From Eutreptiella sp. 'Long Island Sound 2002' (taxonomy: Eukaryota > Euglenozoa > Euglenophyceae > Eutreptiales > Eutreptiaceae): a stretch of DNA of 64,000 nucleotides. The notes under the pieces were generated by a model. The model was not told where the DNA came from. It made no database searches and saw nothing but the letters and a program-made list of their open reading frames with translations. Both the position numbers and the translations under genes were made by a program. Positions 52,272 through 62,914 of the stretch are shown here, piece after piece (the first letter of the stretch is position 1; every line of letters starts with the position of its first letter). The stretch is taken from contig OZ038382.1 in the NCBI GenBank assembly GCA_964036045.1, positions 76,297,918-76,361,917 on the forward strand. Direction: 5' to 3'.

Positions 52272-55200
52272 ATGGTTAATTGGCAGGAGGCGGGCAAGAC
52301 GTGGCCGCAGCCCCACCCCCTTGCGGTGCGCCTACTGCGTGGGTTGGTGTGGGACCAGCACTATCGCCACAGCCATCCCCAGTGCGAAGGCGGCATGCCC
52401 GGGAGCTTCGAGCTCCGCAAGGATATGGGCGCCGACCGCCTGCAGGCAGTGGAAAACTGGCTGCGGTTGGAAGGATACGCCTTTCGCTTCCGCCAGAAGC
52501 GCTGGAGGGTCTGGACCCGCCCGGATAGACCTGGTGAAGGGCTGGGCCCCGACGGGATTGAGGAGGACGAGAAGCCCAACGAGTACCCTTCGGGCGCCAC
52601 GATCAACGTCTCCATGTGGGACATGATCGAGAAGAAGTTCCCGGAGGCGGGGAACGAGCGCACGCTGCAGGGCAGCAGCAGCAGCGCGTCTCCTGGGAAG
52701 GAGAAGCGTTCCGCCGGGGACAGGAAGCGGGACAAGAAGTGGCGGGAGTACCAGGAATCCCTGGCCGCCGAAGCCGCCCAAGGCGCCAAGGGCAGAACCC
52801 CAGCACGCAGCCCCCAACGGGCCAGTGGCCGTCACCACCCTGGCCACACCACCCTTGGCGACTTCCTCCAAGTCGCCAAGAAGGCCAAGGCCAAGCCCCG
52901 TCAGCTGCACCTGAGGAAGTCAGGCTCCAGCAGCGACGTGGAGTCGGCCCACCGCGGGAGGATGCTGGCCGACCAGGCCAGCTCCAGCAGCAGCGTCGCT
53001 CCCGACCAAAGGGACGTGGCGCGCGCTTGCGAGCGCGCCTGTGGGGTGCCCTGCAACCTTCAGGTTGCCCGGCAACGGGCCACGCAGCAGAACGCTGCCG
53101 TGGAGGGCGCCGTCAGCAGCGCCCATGAGGAGGTCACCGATTGGGGCAGAGGCATGGCCTTCCAGGCCTCGACCGTCGCGGCCATCGCGGCCGGTCTCAC
53201 GGCTGCAGCCGCCCATGAGGCAGCGACTGCCCAGGTCAAGGGTGAGGTGGCGGCAGCCGCCGAGGAAGCCCGCCTGACGCAGGAGGCCATTGCCTGCAAG
53301 GAGGCCGAGGTGAAGGCGCTGGAAGAGGCGCTTGCCCAAGAGAGGGCAAAGAAGGAGGCGGAGGAAAGGGCCCACGCCGAAGCAACGGCCAAGGCCCAGG
53401 CGGACGCCGCCAGGAAGGACGCCATCGAGGCCGCGCGACGGAAGGTCGCTGAGGAGAGAGCCAGGACTGAGGCGGAGCTGGCAGCGTTGGAAGCTGAGAA
53501 GGCTCGGCTGCAGCAGGCCCGGGAAGCCAAGGCTGCTCGGGCCCGGGAGGAGTCCGAAGGGCGAGCTGCCGCAGCCACGGCCGCCGCAATGGCGGAGGCG
53601 GAGGCCAAGCTCCGCCGCGAGACTCCCCCGGGAGGATCCCGAGTGGAGACCCTTCGAAAGCTTTTCGAAGGGGACGCCTCCTCCAAGATGGCGCTGGATC
53701 TGGAGGAGGTCGACACGGGCAGCAGTGGGAGTAGTGGCCCCACTGCCCACCGACGGAGGAAGGGTAAGGGTAAGACCCCCGAGAGGTCACGGAGGCCAGC
53801 GGCGGGACACCCCCATGACTCCGACCCCTTCTTCACCGCCAGGGACGGGGATGGACGAGGCCGCCAACATCGCCGAGGAGTGGCTGGCGGAGGAGGCGGA
53901 GACGTCCCCATGGAGCCGGAGGGTGAGGGTGAGGATCTCCCTCCTCCCTACCGGAGCTCGGGGTCTTCCGCGTGCGAGACCGAGACGCCTAGGTGGGGCG
54001 ACATGGACGAGGATAACGACATGGACTTCGACAACACGAAGAAGCCCCCATCCTTGGACCCACCGAGGCGACCCGGCGGAGGCCCACCGGGACCCCCTGG
54101 CGGAGGACCATCAGGACCCCCTGGAGGACGCCCACCAAGTGGACCCCCCGGAGGCGGACCTCCGGGAGGGGGAGGACCCCCCGGACCGGGCGGACCCGGC
54201 GGAGGCCCTCCTGGAGGACCCCCTGGGGACCCCGACGACCCACCAGGGAACGGTGACCCGGATGCCACCTGGCGGTGGATTGTCCACCTCCGCAGGAGGG
54301 TCCAGTCCCTCGAGCGCGAGGTAGACACGGGCAAGGACGAGATGATCCGCATCGCCAGGGTCGCCGCGGGCGCACAGAAGGAGCTGGACATCGCCAAGAC
54401 GGAGATGGTCAAGATCGCCAAGGTCGCCATCGCCGCCCAGAGGGAGCTGGACATCGCCAGGGGCGAGACCAGGCTGCTGAACAAGGTCATCAACGGCCTG
54501 CAGCAGAGGTTGGACGCGCTGGAAGGCCGTGGGAGCGTCGGCAGCGACCACCCACCCCTGGAGTCTGGCTCGTCGGACGACGGCTGGGGACCTGGACCAG
54601 GTCCGGGCAGACCCCATGCCCCCGGCGGAGCCCCCAGGAGTGGCCCCAGCGCCAGTGCTCCCTCTCTCAGCGCCCCCTCTCACCACAGCGCGGGCCGCCG
54701 TAACGAGCGCGTGCCGCCCGGCAGTGGCAGTGAGGAGTGGCGTGATGAGTGGCTCAGGGCGGAGTACCACAAGCGCCGTGCTCCGGGGCGGACACCGGTA
54801 CGCCCCCGACGCCCCGCTCCAGCCCCGGAGCCAATCCCAATCGCTGGCGGACGTTATGGTGGACTCAGGGATGAGGTCCCCGGAGGAGACGTGGAGTGGG
54901 ATGTTGGCGGAGGTGAGGAAGACCTGGAGGAGTTGGGCATTACCCCACCGCGTGGTGTACGACGGGAGGCCGCTGAACGCAGCCGCCGGCGCCGTGATGA
55001 GGAGGCATACATGGAAGGAGTACGGCGTGAACATCTAGGTTCAGCGTACATGGAGGAACCACGGCGTAGCCACACGGATACCGTGGAGGAGATGGAAGTG
55101 GCGGCCGTGGGAGTCCGTGGGGGACGGCGATGGGAACCTCGGTCGACCTCGCGGCCGGCGTTCATGGTCTCTAAGGCCGCGGATGCCGCCGTGTGGGAAG

Positions 55201-56641
55201 ACCTGAAGGACATCAAGGCCCCCATGTACGATGGCAACCCCCTCAACCTCGACCGCTTCTTGGAAAAGCTGGACGATTGGGGGGTGACCGTCACTGAAGA
55301 CATGGATCCCGCAGATGCGGAGAGATATGTCTTCAAGCGGTTCAGGTACTGCCTGCCGGAAGTGCTCCAAGATCTATACTTCGTGGCACCAAGGAGGGGA
55401 AAATCAAGACCCTCAAGAAAGCCAAGAAGTGGCTCAACAAGCAGGAGCAGATGGACGCTCCGCAGGTGGCTGCCAAGCGGTGGAAGTCCATCAAGCTTCA
55501 GCATGATGGTCGGGAGATCCGCCTACGAGATTGGCGGGACTTCCGGGGGCAATACACCCTCTTCCGCCGCAACATGGAGGACTGGAATGAGGGTGACGAG
55601 CAGGCCCGCCTGCTCTCCATGCTGCCGGAAGCATGGATCAAGAGAGTCACCAAGGAGGAAGCCAAGAGGGCCAAGTCCAACCACACGGTCAAGATGATGC
55701 TCCCCAAAGAGTATCATACGAACGTGGTGGCTTGGACAAGGAAGAACGTGGCCCGGGATGTCAAACGGCACTCCCTGCGGAACGCCCTCCTCATCACCGT
55801 CACGGGCGATCGCGAGAAGCCCGCGATGTGGCGCCTTGATGAGTGTGACGTGAGCGGCCAGACCATCTGTCTGCAGTCCATCCCGGCGCGGATGAGCTGC
55901 GACGAGATCCTGGAGTGGGTTGGAGAGGAGGTACTCAAGGAGTACCGGAACCTCCACCACACCCGCGGGTTGAGGCCCGGCGACCGTGACGTCAACTACG
56001 TTGGCGAGGGGCCTGGCGGGGAAGCTGCCATGGACCCAGCGGGAGCCGATGGCGATGAAGCTCTCGTCGACGATGACGACGACGATGAGCCCGCCGAGAT
56101 GGCCGTTTGTGCCTTCGTGGCCAACAACCTGAACGCGGGGAGCAACCGGGGAAGCTGGAAGCCCCTGCAGCAGGGTTGGAGGAAGAAGGAGAAGAAGGAC
56201 CCCCGCCGCATTGGCAACCCTCCGTTGTCCTTTGGGGAGTTCATACGAGCTCACCCTCAGGGCTGTTTCGTGTGTTATGGAAGGAACAAAGGGTTCAACC
56301 ATGACCACCGAACATGCCCCATCCACCAGGCCGACACGGAGGCTTACAAGAAGGTGCACGGGTCGAAGAAGCGTGCACCCGCGGGTATCCGGGAGACCAA
56401 GGTGGAGGTCTCCAAAGACGAGCTCTCCAAGCTGATGTCGGTAGGGACCGAGTTGGCCGAGGAGATCCAGGAGATCATGAGGTCCTGGCTTCCCAAGTCG
56501 GAGGACAAGAACAAGGAGAACAAAGAGAACGACAAGAACAAGGACAAGGACAAGAAGGGTAAGAAAGGGGGAAAGAAGAAGGGTGTCAGAGAGGTTGATG
56601 CCGAGGAGAGTACCCCTACTTCCACAACCGACGCCCCTTAG
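52272..56641 (+). pseudogene. Gag of Ty3/gypsy-like element (one frameshift)
   Basis: Starts Met-Val-Asn-Trp-Gln and runs about 1,450 residues if the single frameshift near 55381 is bridged. Order: Trp/Arg-rich N-terminal domain (residues 1-80); Ala/Glu-rich coiled coil (about 315-460); Pro-Gly-rich linker (about 590-660); a second coiled coil with two 21-residue repeats around Ile-Ala-x-Val-Ala-x-x-Ala-Gln-x-Glu-Leu-Asp-Ile-Ala. The capsid-like region begins Met-Tyr-Asp-Gly-Asn-Pro-Leu-Asn-Leu near 55225 and continues after the shift. A knuckle reads Cys-Phe-Val-Cys-x8-His-x4-Cys (about 56263-56315), then a Lys/Asp/Asn-rich tail. It ends in TAG followed by CGG, with the protease in the same frame. 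Unusually long for a gag. Confidence 0.75.
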
Positions 56642-57430
56642 CGGAGCCCCTGCAGCCAAGGGCCCCAGCAAGGGCGGTCGCAGGACGGTGTCGTGGGAAG
56701 CGCCACACCATCCCAGTCGGGAAACGATAAGCACAAAGGGACTGCCACGGGCGGAAGGCCTGGTCCGGCACCCAAAGCGAAGGACAGTCGCGGTGGCGGG
56801 GTGAGGGCAAGTGAAGGCACGAACCCTTGCACCCGTCCATCCTTCGCGACCAAGAATGTATTTGATGTGCTTCAAGATCTATCCGAGAGTATCGGAGGAT
56901 CACCCAGACCGCAGCTGGACGCTGCAGATGGGCAGCCTGAGCCCATTGTCCACGACCTGCACCAGTCGCTTGTTGAGCTTCTGGAACGGTCGGAGATCCT
57001 GAGCTTGCACGCCGTGCGCCGAGTGGGGCGTGAGCGGCAGTTGCACCTTAAGGTCCGTGCCTTATGCGGGGAAGTGGAGAAGGTCTTCGACGTGTTGGTC
57101 GACACGGGAGCGCAGGTCAGCTTGGTCAAGGCTGGCCTACTTCCGCCAGAGTGTTTGACCGACAGTTGGAAACCTGTCAGGCTGAAGGTGGCGAACGGCC
57201 AGTACATGGTGGGAGGCACGAAGGAGGCGGCCATTGGGCTTCAGTTCGTGAACCACCGTGAGCTGAGCCGCCCGGACCTGTAAGGAAATCCTGCTGCAAG
57301 GTCGCTTCTACGAGGCCGAGATGGACTGGGACATGATCGTTGGGTACGACTTCATGATGGAGACGGACTCCGGCGTTCTCCCGGCCCAGGCCTCAATGAC
57401 CCTGTACCAGGACAGCCAGCTCTCGTGGCT
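56642..57430 (+). pseudogene. Retropepsin (aspartic protease)
   Basis: In frame with gag across the TAG. The active site reads Val-Leu-Val-Asp-Thr-Gly-Ala-Gln-Val-Ser-Leu-Val at about 57092-57127, with the usual hydrophobic lead. After a one-base shift near 57270 comes Lys-Glu-Ile-Leu-Leu-Gln-Gly-Arg-Phe and Asp-Trp-Asp-Met-Ile-Val-Gly-Tyr-Asp-Phe, the second-lobe 'D.I.G.D' signature of gypsy proteases. Catalytic Asp is intact; the shift would disrupt the C-terminal lobe. Confidence 0.75.
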
Positions 57431-58546
57431 TTCGTCACCTGAGCACCGTGTGGAATGCCAATGGATCCACCCGAAACGCAATCAGCTCGAAGTAGCGGCG
57501 CTGGGCACTGAGCCAACTGGGCCAGCAAACCAAGAGTACGGCGTAATGCCGGAAGTGGCGAGCCGAGTGGTTGCGGACCTGGGAGCTTCGTATCTGGCCC
57601 TGGATGCGTTCTCTTCAGGAACCTCCGCCCATCTTCGGGTTTGTGAGAAGTACTGGAGCGCCCAGGACTCCGCGTGGAAGAAGCACTGGGGTCCGCATCA
57701 GGGTTTGATGTGGATCCATTGCCCCTGATGGGACATTCCAAGGGCGGTGGCGAAGATTTGCAAGGACCGCTCCAAGGCAGTGCTGGTTGTTCCTATGGGA
57801 TGCACCGAGGAGGAAAGCACCCGACATTGGGTGGTCTCATTGACCAACATGACCTTAAACGAGGTCGTCCTACCGGCTGGAGAGAGTGTCTATCAGGACG
57901 CTAAGGGACAGCCCATGCCACCCCAGAGATGGCCAACGGAATTCCACTATGTGGATGGGGGCCTTGAACAGGCCGACACCACGGACTTCGTGTGTGTCAA
58001 TCGCATCATAGCGGAGCCATGGCAGCAATGCTTTGCCGTTTCCCCTGTTGACATCGGAGAATCGGAGGACCCCCTCACTGAAGAGGAGTTGGATCTGGTT
58101 CAGGGGTATATGGATCAGCCCTTTCACTACTGGGGAAGCCAGCGTGAGGGCAAGGGCCAGGACAAAGCCTGCTGGGAAGTGGACTCGATCGCCTCTGGTC
58201 CCTATGATGGGGATACCTTCGTACGGAGGGTGCTGGACCACATGTCCAGCCAGGACGAGCCAATTGGCGGAAACCCACCCACCTACGGCGACCTGTTCCG
58301 AGGCAAGACCAGAGATGGCCCTTTGGGCCACCTGGGAAGACCACCTGAGCCGAAACCGAGTGCGGTCGCTACCCCTCTAGTAAGCTCAGTGGTCCAGGTG
58401 CCCGGAAAAGCCAAGGCGGAGTCCGATGATTGCCCCAAGATCCAGGCATTGAGGGCGAGGCTGAAGCAGAAGTATGGTAATACCTTCTTCAGCGGAAAAC
58501 CTGTGTTTCCCCCACCGGTGCGTGGACCGTATGGCGAGGCCAAGAT
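57431..58546 (+). pseudogene. Dam-methylase-like domain and linker of the gypsy-like element
   Basis: From about 57560: Leu-Gly-Ala-Ser-Tyr-Leu-Ala-Leu-Asp-Ala-Phe, then Gly-Leu-Met-Trp-Ile-His-Cys-Pro-stop-Trp-Asp-Ile-Pro-Arg-Ala-Val-Ala-Lys-Ile and Lys-Ala-Val-Leu-Val-Val-Pro-Met. This follows the DAF..W / W.NPPF..I.RVL.K / A..V.P pattern of phage-type and DIRS-type Dam methylase domains, with NPP changed to HCP and TGA (57726) at the aromatic position. The frame continues past the TGA to 58540 with good coding character (linker towards RT). Assignment is by pattern and moderately uncertain; catalysis is unlikely. Confidence 0.45.
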
Positions 58547-58690
58547 ACTAGGGATGCAGATTCGCAGCGAATTCAATTTCAATCCGCCGAATTCACTGCG
58601 AATTCGTTCGCAGCGCGAATTCGCTGCGAATTCGGCCTGAAATTCTTAGTACTGCAAATTCAAGGCGAATTCGCGCTGCGAATTCGCGGG
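58546..58690. repeat. GCGAATTCGC-rich cluster truncating the retroelement
   Basis: About ten copies of GAATTC-centred words (GCGAATTCGC, GCAGCGAATTCA, CTGCGAATTCG) within 145 bp. It begins exactly where the gypsy-like coding sequence ends. Resembles in style the ATTCACG-rich subterminal regions of the TIR element at 6.3-7.2 kb, and may be the end of another element. Confidence 0.6.
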
Positions 58691-59305
58691 CGACGCCAAA
58701 ATGATCACGCGTGCGCCGTCTTTTCTCCAGATGAAAAACTAACTTTGCACTGTGCGATGCAATAATTTTTTTTAACTGATGCAATGAAAACTATGATGAT
58801 TCTGCTTTGATTGAGCCGTTAGTTTTCTTGTCCGGTGCCTGCGTACCCGTTTTCAGAAATAAAATATACTTCTGCGTTTTGAACACATCGCTGTGTCCGC
58901 CTAGCTCCACCGAACACGGCGGTATCCTCCATTCTCCCCAGAAGTCCAACAGTTTGGAGAAAAACCCGTCCCGAACTTTTGATTTTCGACTTTTTTTTTC
59001 TAATTTTTGACAGTCAAAACGTGTTGCTCCTTGGCAACCACGCACTGTGGGGCGTGTGTGGAAGGAGAGGCAGCCGAGAGCAGCCCGACGCAGCCGCAGT
59101 GAGGCCCTGGGCACCCACACCGACGTGCACGGAGCTAATGACGTGCACGGAGCTGCACCCAGCCAGCGCACCTGCTCCAACCTCCCTATAAGCTATGTAC
59201 AAAGCCCCTTGTAGCCCTGGCGTATCCTTGACAGCGGTACCCACCTTACCCTTCCCGGTGCTGTGTATGCTCTCTCTTAGATGACTTCAAGTCCAACGAT
59301 TCAAT
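58691..59305. other. 600-bp spacer without recognisable gene
   Basis: A T-rich tract at 58990-59003 and two GACGTGCACGGAGCT repeats (59122-59153). This is unrelated DNA joining the truncated gypsy-like element to the truncated LINE B; both 3' ends are lost here. Confidence 0.4.
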
Positions 59306-61222
59306 TCAAGAATGCAATGAATGAAGGCCCAATAAGGGCAACAAGTGGTTCAGGTCGTCCAGGTTGCCCGTGGCTGTGCCCTTGGGCATCAGCCAGATAA
59401 TGGCCTCATGCCAGGACTCCGGGACGTCCGCACCCCGCAGGATAGCCCTGTACGCGTGCACCAGGAGCCCCTGCACCGGTTCAGGCAGCTCTGCTATGAG
59501 GGCAGCCGTGACCCGGTTGGACCCCGGAGCTTTGTCGTCCGCCACGGCCTGCCTCACGGCGTCTTTAAGGTCCTGCAGGGTGTAGTCCTGTACCGACCTC
59601 CATTCCTCAGGCACCCCCCTGGGAATGTGGGACGGGACCAGCCGCTCGAAGGCTGGCAGGTTCACTGGCCGCTTGGCGTACAGCGCCTCCCAATACCTCT
59701 GGACGTTGCCAATGACGTCCGAGGCCTCCAAGAGCACCTTCTCCGACCCGCGGACACGTACCGACCATAGGCCCGACGGGGCATAGTTCACCACGTTGAT
59801 GGCCCCCCGTATCGCCATCCAGCGGAGCTGCAGATCCGGTACCCTGCCCCGCCAATACTCCTTGATGGACCGGCGCCTGTTGCTCCTGAGGACACCCCGC
59901 CGCTCCTCCACCCGTGTCTCTAGCTGGTGGAGCTGTTGGTCCAACGCGGAGCGTAGGTCCTCCACCGAAGCGGGGGATAGGTTGGGGTCCACCCGCCGGA
60001 GGTGCTGTAGCAAGGCAGTCGCTTCCTGGGAGTGGAGTCCGGCCGCCGCCGCGTCCCGTTGCCACAGCTGATGGGCGCGCCAGGCAAGGGCCTTCTGATC
60101 CGAGAGGACCTGGGCCAGAGACGCCTCCGTCTCTGCCTGTCCGTACGGGTACTGCGGGTCCACGCCCGATGGCATGCGCACTCCTGTAACCCTGGACACG
60201 TCATCACGAAAGGCGTAGAGCAGGTCAAAGACCGCTTGCACCTGCGACGTGCCCATGGTTGCAGTGTCCTGGTCCAACGAGAGCCACGCCTGCAGCCGCC
60301 GATCCCCGCAGGCCTTCTGCAGTACTGCCGCTGCCGCCTCACGAACCCCCGGGGAGTCCGGGCGTATGGCATGCAGCCTGGCTTGGGCGTGCAAGTAGGC
60401 CATCCTGGTGACCCTCTCTTTGCCGGCCACCGCCAGCGGGAGGTCCAGGACCACAGGGCCATGAGCCGACCCCAGCGACGCTGGAGACCGCCCCGGCGCC
60501 AAGCGTGGGCACTCACGCGCCGCCCATGGGACCAGAGGCGAGTTCAGAAGGAAGGAGTCCAGTCGGTGCCCTGCCCTCGTGCGCCTCCTGTCCTCCTCCC
60601 GTTCCGGGCCTGCCCTGCGGAAACCACACTGTTCCCACAGGGCTTGGAATCTCCTCGTGGTGGGATGCCACGGGGACTCCAGCCACACGTTGAAGTCCCT
60701 TGCGAGGAGCACGGCCCTGGTGCCACCCGCGCTCTTGGCCGCCGCGTACATGGCCACGTCAGCCCAGAAGGACGCCTTGAAGGCCGAGGAGTCTCCGCCA
60801 CTGCCCGGGCCGTGGACGTTGATGACCGTGAGGGTGCCACCTGCGGTCACCACATTGAGGGCCATGGCCTTGCCCGGCACGATGTCCACGATGTCTGGAA
60901 CTTCCTCCGCGGCGAACACGTCCGCCCGAAGGGCAATCAAGAGCCCGCCGCGCACCGCTGCCGCCGACGCTGCCTGGGCATCCACCCCTGGGTACGCATG
61001 ATACCCGTGGTGACGCCACTGATTCTCCGAGTGCACCACACCCTGAGGGTCCTGCAGGCCGGTCTCCTGGAAGAGGCCCAGGATGGCGGCCTCGGCCTTC
61101 ATGACGCCCGCCGCCACCGCCTCACCGTCAAGCATACCTGGGGCCACTGGTACTCCGTCCCCCCGCATCGAGCCCTGGACGTTCGAGGACACCGCCGCTC
61201 GGGTGTCGGAGGCGGGGCCCCT
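59306..61222 (-). pseudogene. LINE B ORF2: endonuclease and truncated RT
   Basis: About 630 codons without an internal stop. EEP endonuclease first: Leu-Phe-Gln-Glu-Thr-Gly, Val-Ile-Asn-Val-His-Gly-Pro-Gly, Leu-Ala-Arg-Asp-Phe-Asn-Val-Trp (GDFN with Gly changed), and Gly-Ser-Ala-His-Gly-Pro-Val (SDH with Asp changed to Ala). A helical linker follows, then the first RT motifs: Asp-Asp-Lys-Ala-Pro-Gly-Ser-Asn, Val-Pro-Glu-Ser-Trp-His-Glu-Ala-Ile-Ile-Trp-Leu-Met-Pro-Lys and Asn-Leu-Asp-Asp-Leu-Asn-His-Leu. The sequence is cut at ~59330, right after RT motif 1, so palm and thumb are absent. It is in frame with ORF1 across a single TGA (61223). Confidence 0.8.
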
Positions 61223-62101
61223 TCATGGCTGCACGTGTGGACCGGGGCCCCCCGCCGGATCCGGATCACTGGACGGAGGGGGGCCACCAGCAAATCCAGG
61301 GGGACCACCCAGGCCCGGTGCGGGTGGCCAGCAAGGTGGCCCCTGTCCCTGTGGGCCTCCGCCCGAGGCGGCCGTTGTCTGCTGAGACCCGGCAGATGCG
61401 GCGGGCTCCCCCTCTGCCTGTCCGCCGGATGTACTTGCCGCCGCACCCCCCGTAGAAGTCACTGCGCCACGCCGTGCTGCAGACCCAATTGCTCCAGATC
61501 GCGCCGCCGATGGCGACGCCACGCGCTCCGCCGCGAGGCGGGCACCCGTGGGCAGCATGAGCGCTCTGGACCTCGCCTGGGCCGACGCGAAAGGCCCTGC
61601 CTGGCCCCCCGGCATAACGCCAGCCAGCATGGCCAGCGCCTGGTCCCGTTGCGCCGGATCAGCTGCATGGTCCCGCTGGATGTGGTCCAGCAGGTCCTTG
61701 GGGTGGAGGTGGGTGGGCCGGCAGTGCTTGCCAGCTCTCCATGTGCAGTGACCAGCCCCATCCAGCCGAGACCAGGGGCAGACGTTGATCTTCTTCGACC
61801 CACGCTGCTCCGTGGCCAAGTCACAGCCGAAGTGCTGCAGCACGTACCGAATGTTGGCATAGGCGCCATACTGAGGCGGGGGGCTCCTCTTGGGCGGCGG
61901 CTTGGGCGCTGTCTGCGGCGCCGGCCTCGCCGCCGCGGCCGGGGATGCCGCAGGCCGTACCGGTGGCACACTTGGTGGCTGCGGCAGGTGCAGCATTCCC
62001 CCCACGGGAAACTGCTCCTCCACCCAGCGGCGCCACGCGTCGGCGAACCTCTCCCGGTCGCCCTGGACCTTCCACCTGGACGTGGAGAACGCCCGGAGCT
62101 A
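61223..62101 (-). pseudogene. LINE B ORF1 C-terminal part: Cys/His finger
   Basis: In frame after a TAG (62099-62101): Trp-Lys-Val-Gln-Gly-Asp-Arg-Glu-Arg-Phe-Ala-Asp-Ala-Trp, a Pro/Ala-rich linker, then a finger-like region with Cys-Pro-Trp-Ser-Arg, Gly-His-Cys-Thr-Trp, His-Leu-His-Pro-Lys-Asp-Leu-Leu-Asp-His and Gln-Arg-Asp-His at about 61668-61770. The tail is rich in Ala, Gly, Ser and Pro. Ends at TGA 61223, after which the same frame continues into ORF2 with about ten residues before its first likely start. Probably nucleic-acid binding. Confidence 0.6.
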
Positions 62102-62914
62102 CGGCCCCATGTTCTCCGCCATGACCAGGCGGAGGGCATCTCCTCCGCTCTGCCGGCGGAAGCGTGTCGCGGCCGCGCCTGCCACGGTCCCTTGGATGTA
62201 CAGCGCCTCGCCCCCGTCGCCACTCAGTGCACTAAGGTGCAGGGCCTCCAGGTCGGCGGGGCAGACCGTGAGCACCGTGCCCTCTCCGCGATCGTACAGG
62301 CGCAGTGCTGAGCAGTGGGGCTCCAATGCCGCCACAACCCAGCATGACGCCCGCGACACGCTGTGCAGCAGTGCCAGCGAGGCTGCCGGCCTGTTGCTGG
62401 AGGACTCTGCTGCCGGGGCCCTGGGGAGGGCCGCTGCGTGACCCTGCAGCGCTCTGCACATGACAGCTGCATGCTCAGCCTGCCACATGTTGCTCGGGGC
62501 TAGAGGCCAGACGTCCTGCCCCTGGATCGCCGGCGGTCGCGTGACCTCCACGAAGACTGCCGGCGCCGGCGGGATGTCCTCGGCCGTGCACCTGTGTGCC
62601 CTGCGCACCGGCCCCAGCTCCCTGAGGCACTCCCGGAACACCCGGTAGCAGGCTGGGCCCCTGGACTGCTGCCTCCTGAGCCAGCACGCGGTGACGACGC
62701 CCCACTCCAGTCCCCCTGTTTCTACCCGAACACAGGCCCAATACTCCACCCCTTCCAACACCACCAGCCGCCCCATATCCGCCACGCCCACCGTATGGCT
62801 GGGAGGCACGCTCTCCAGCCGCAGCCACTGCTTGGCGCTTTCTTCCCACGGCTTGGGGGGCATGCATCCGCTGCTGCTGCATCGCGTCCTGCACGTGCTG
62901 CAGGGACACCATCA
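62099..62914 (-). pseudogene. LINE B ORF1 middle region
   Basis: A 255-codon open stretch from Met-Pro-Pro-Lys-Pro-Trp-Glu-Glu-Ser (62863) with Trp-rich beta-like sequence and no recognised domain. The 50 bp before it are open in another frame (Met-Leu-Met-Met-Val-Ser-Leu-Gln-His-Val-Gln-Asp), so two compensating small indels are likely near 62930 and 62870. It could otherwise be an independent ORF start. Confidence 0.45.

Larger units (their letters stand above)
52272..58546 (+). mobile_element. 5' part of a Ty3/gypsy-like retrotransposon
   Basis: Gag, retropepsin and a Dam-methylase-like region in order on the plus strand, ending abruptly at ~58546 before any RT, RNase H or integrase. Lesions are frameshifts near 55381 and 57270, TAG at 56639 and TGA at 57726. 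GC content and codon use are uniform across it, so it is one element, moderately young. Confidence 0.8.

Noticed and set aside
52332-56875. Long minus-strand ORFs opposite gag
   Set aside because: Antisense shadows of a GC-rich coding region; no domains, whereas the plus strand has knuckle and protease.
60032-62311. 759-codon plus-strand ORF opposite LINE B
   Set aside because: Shadow of the GC-rich minus-strand frame, which holds the endonuclease and RT motifs.
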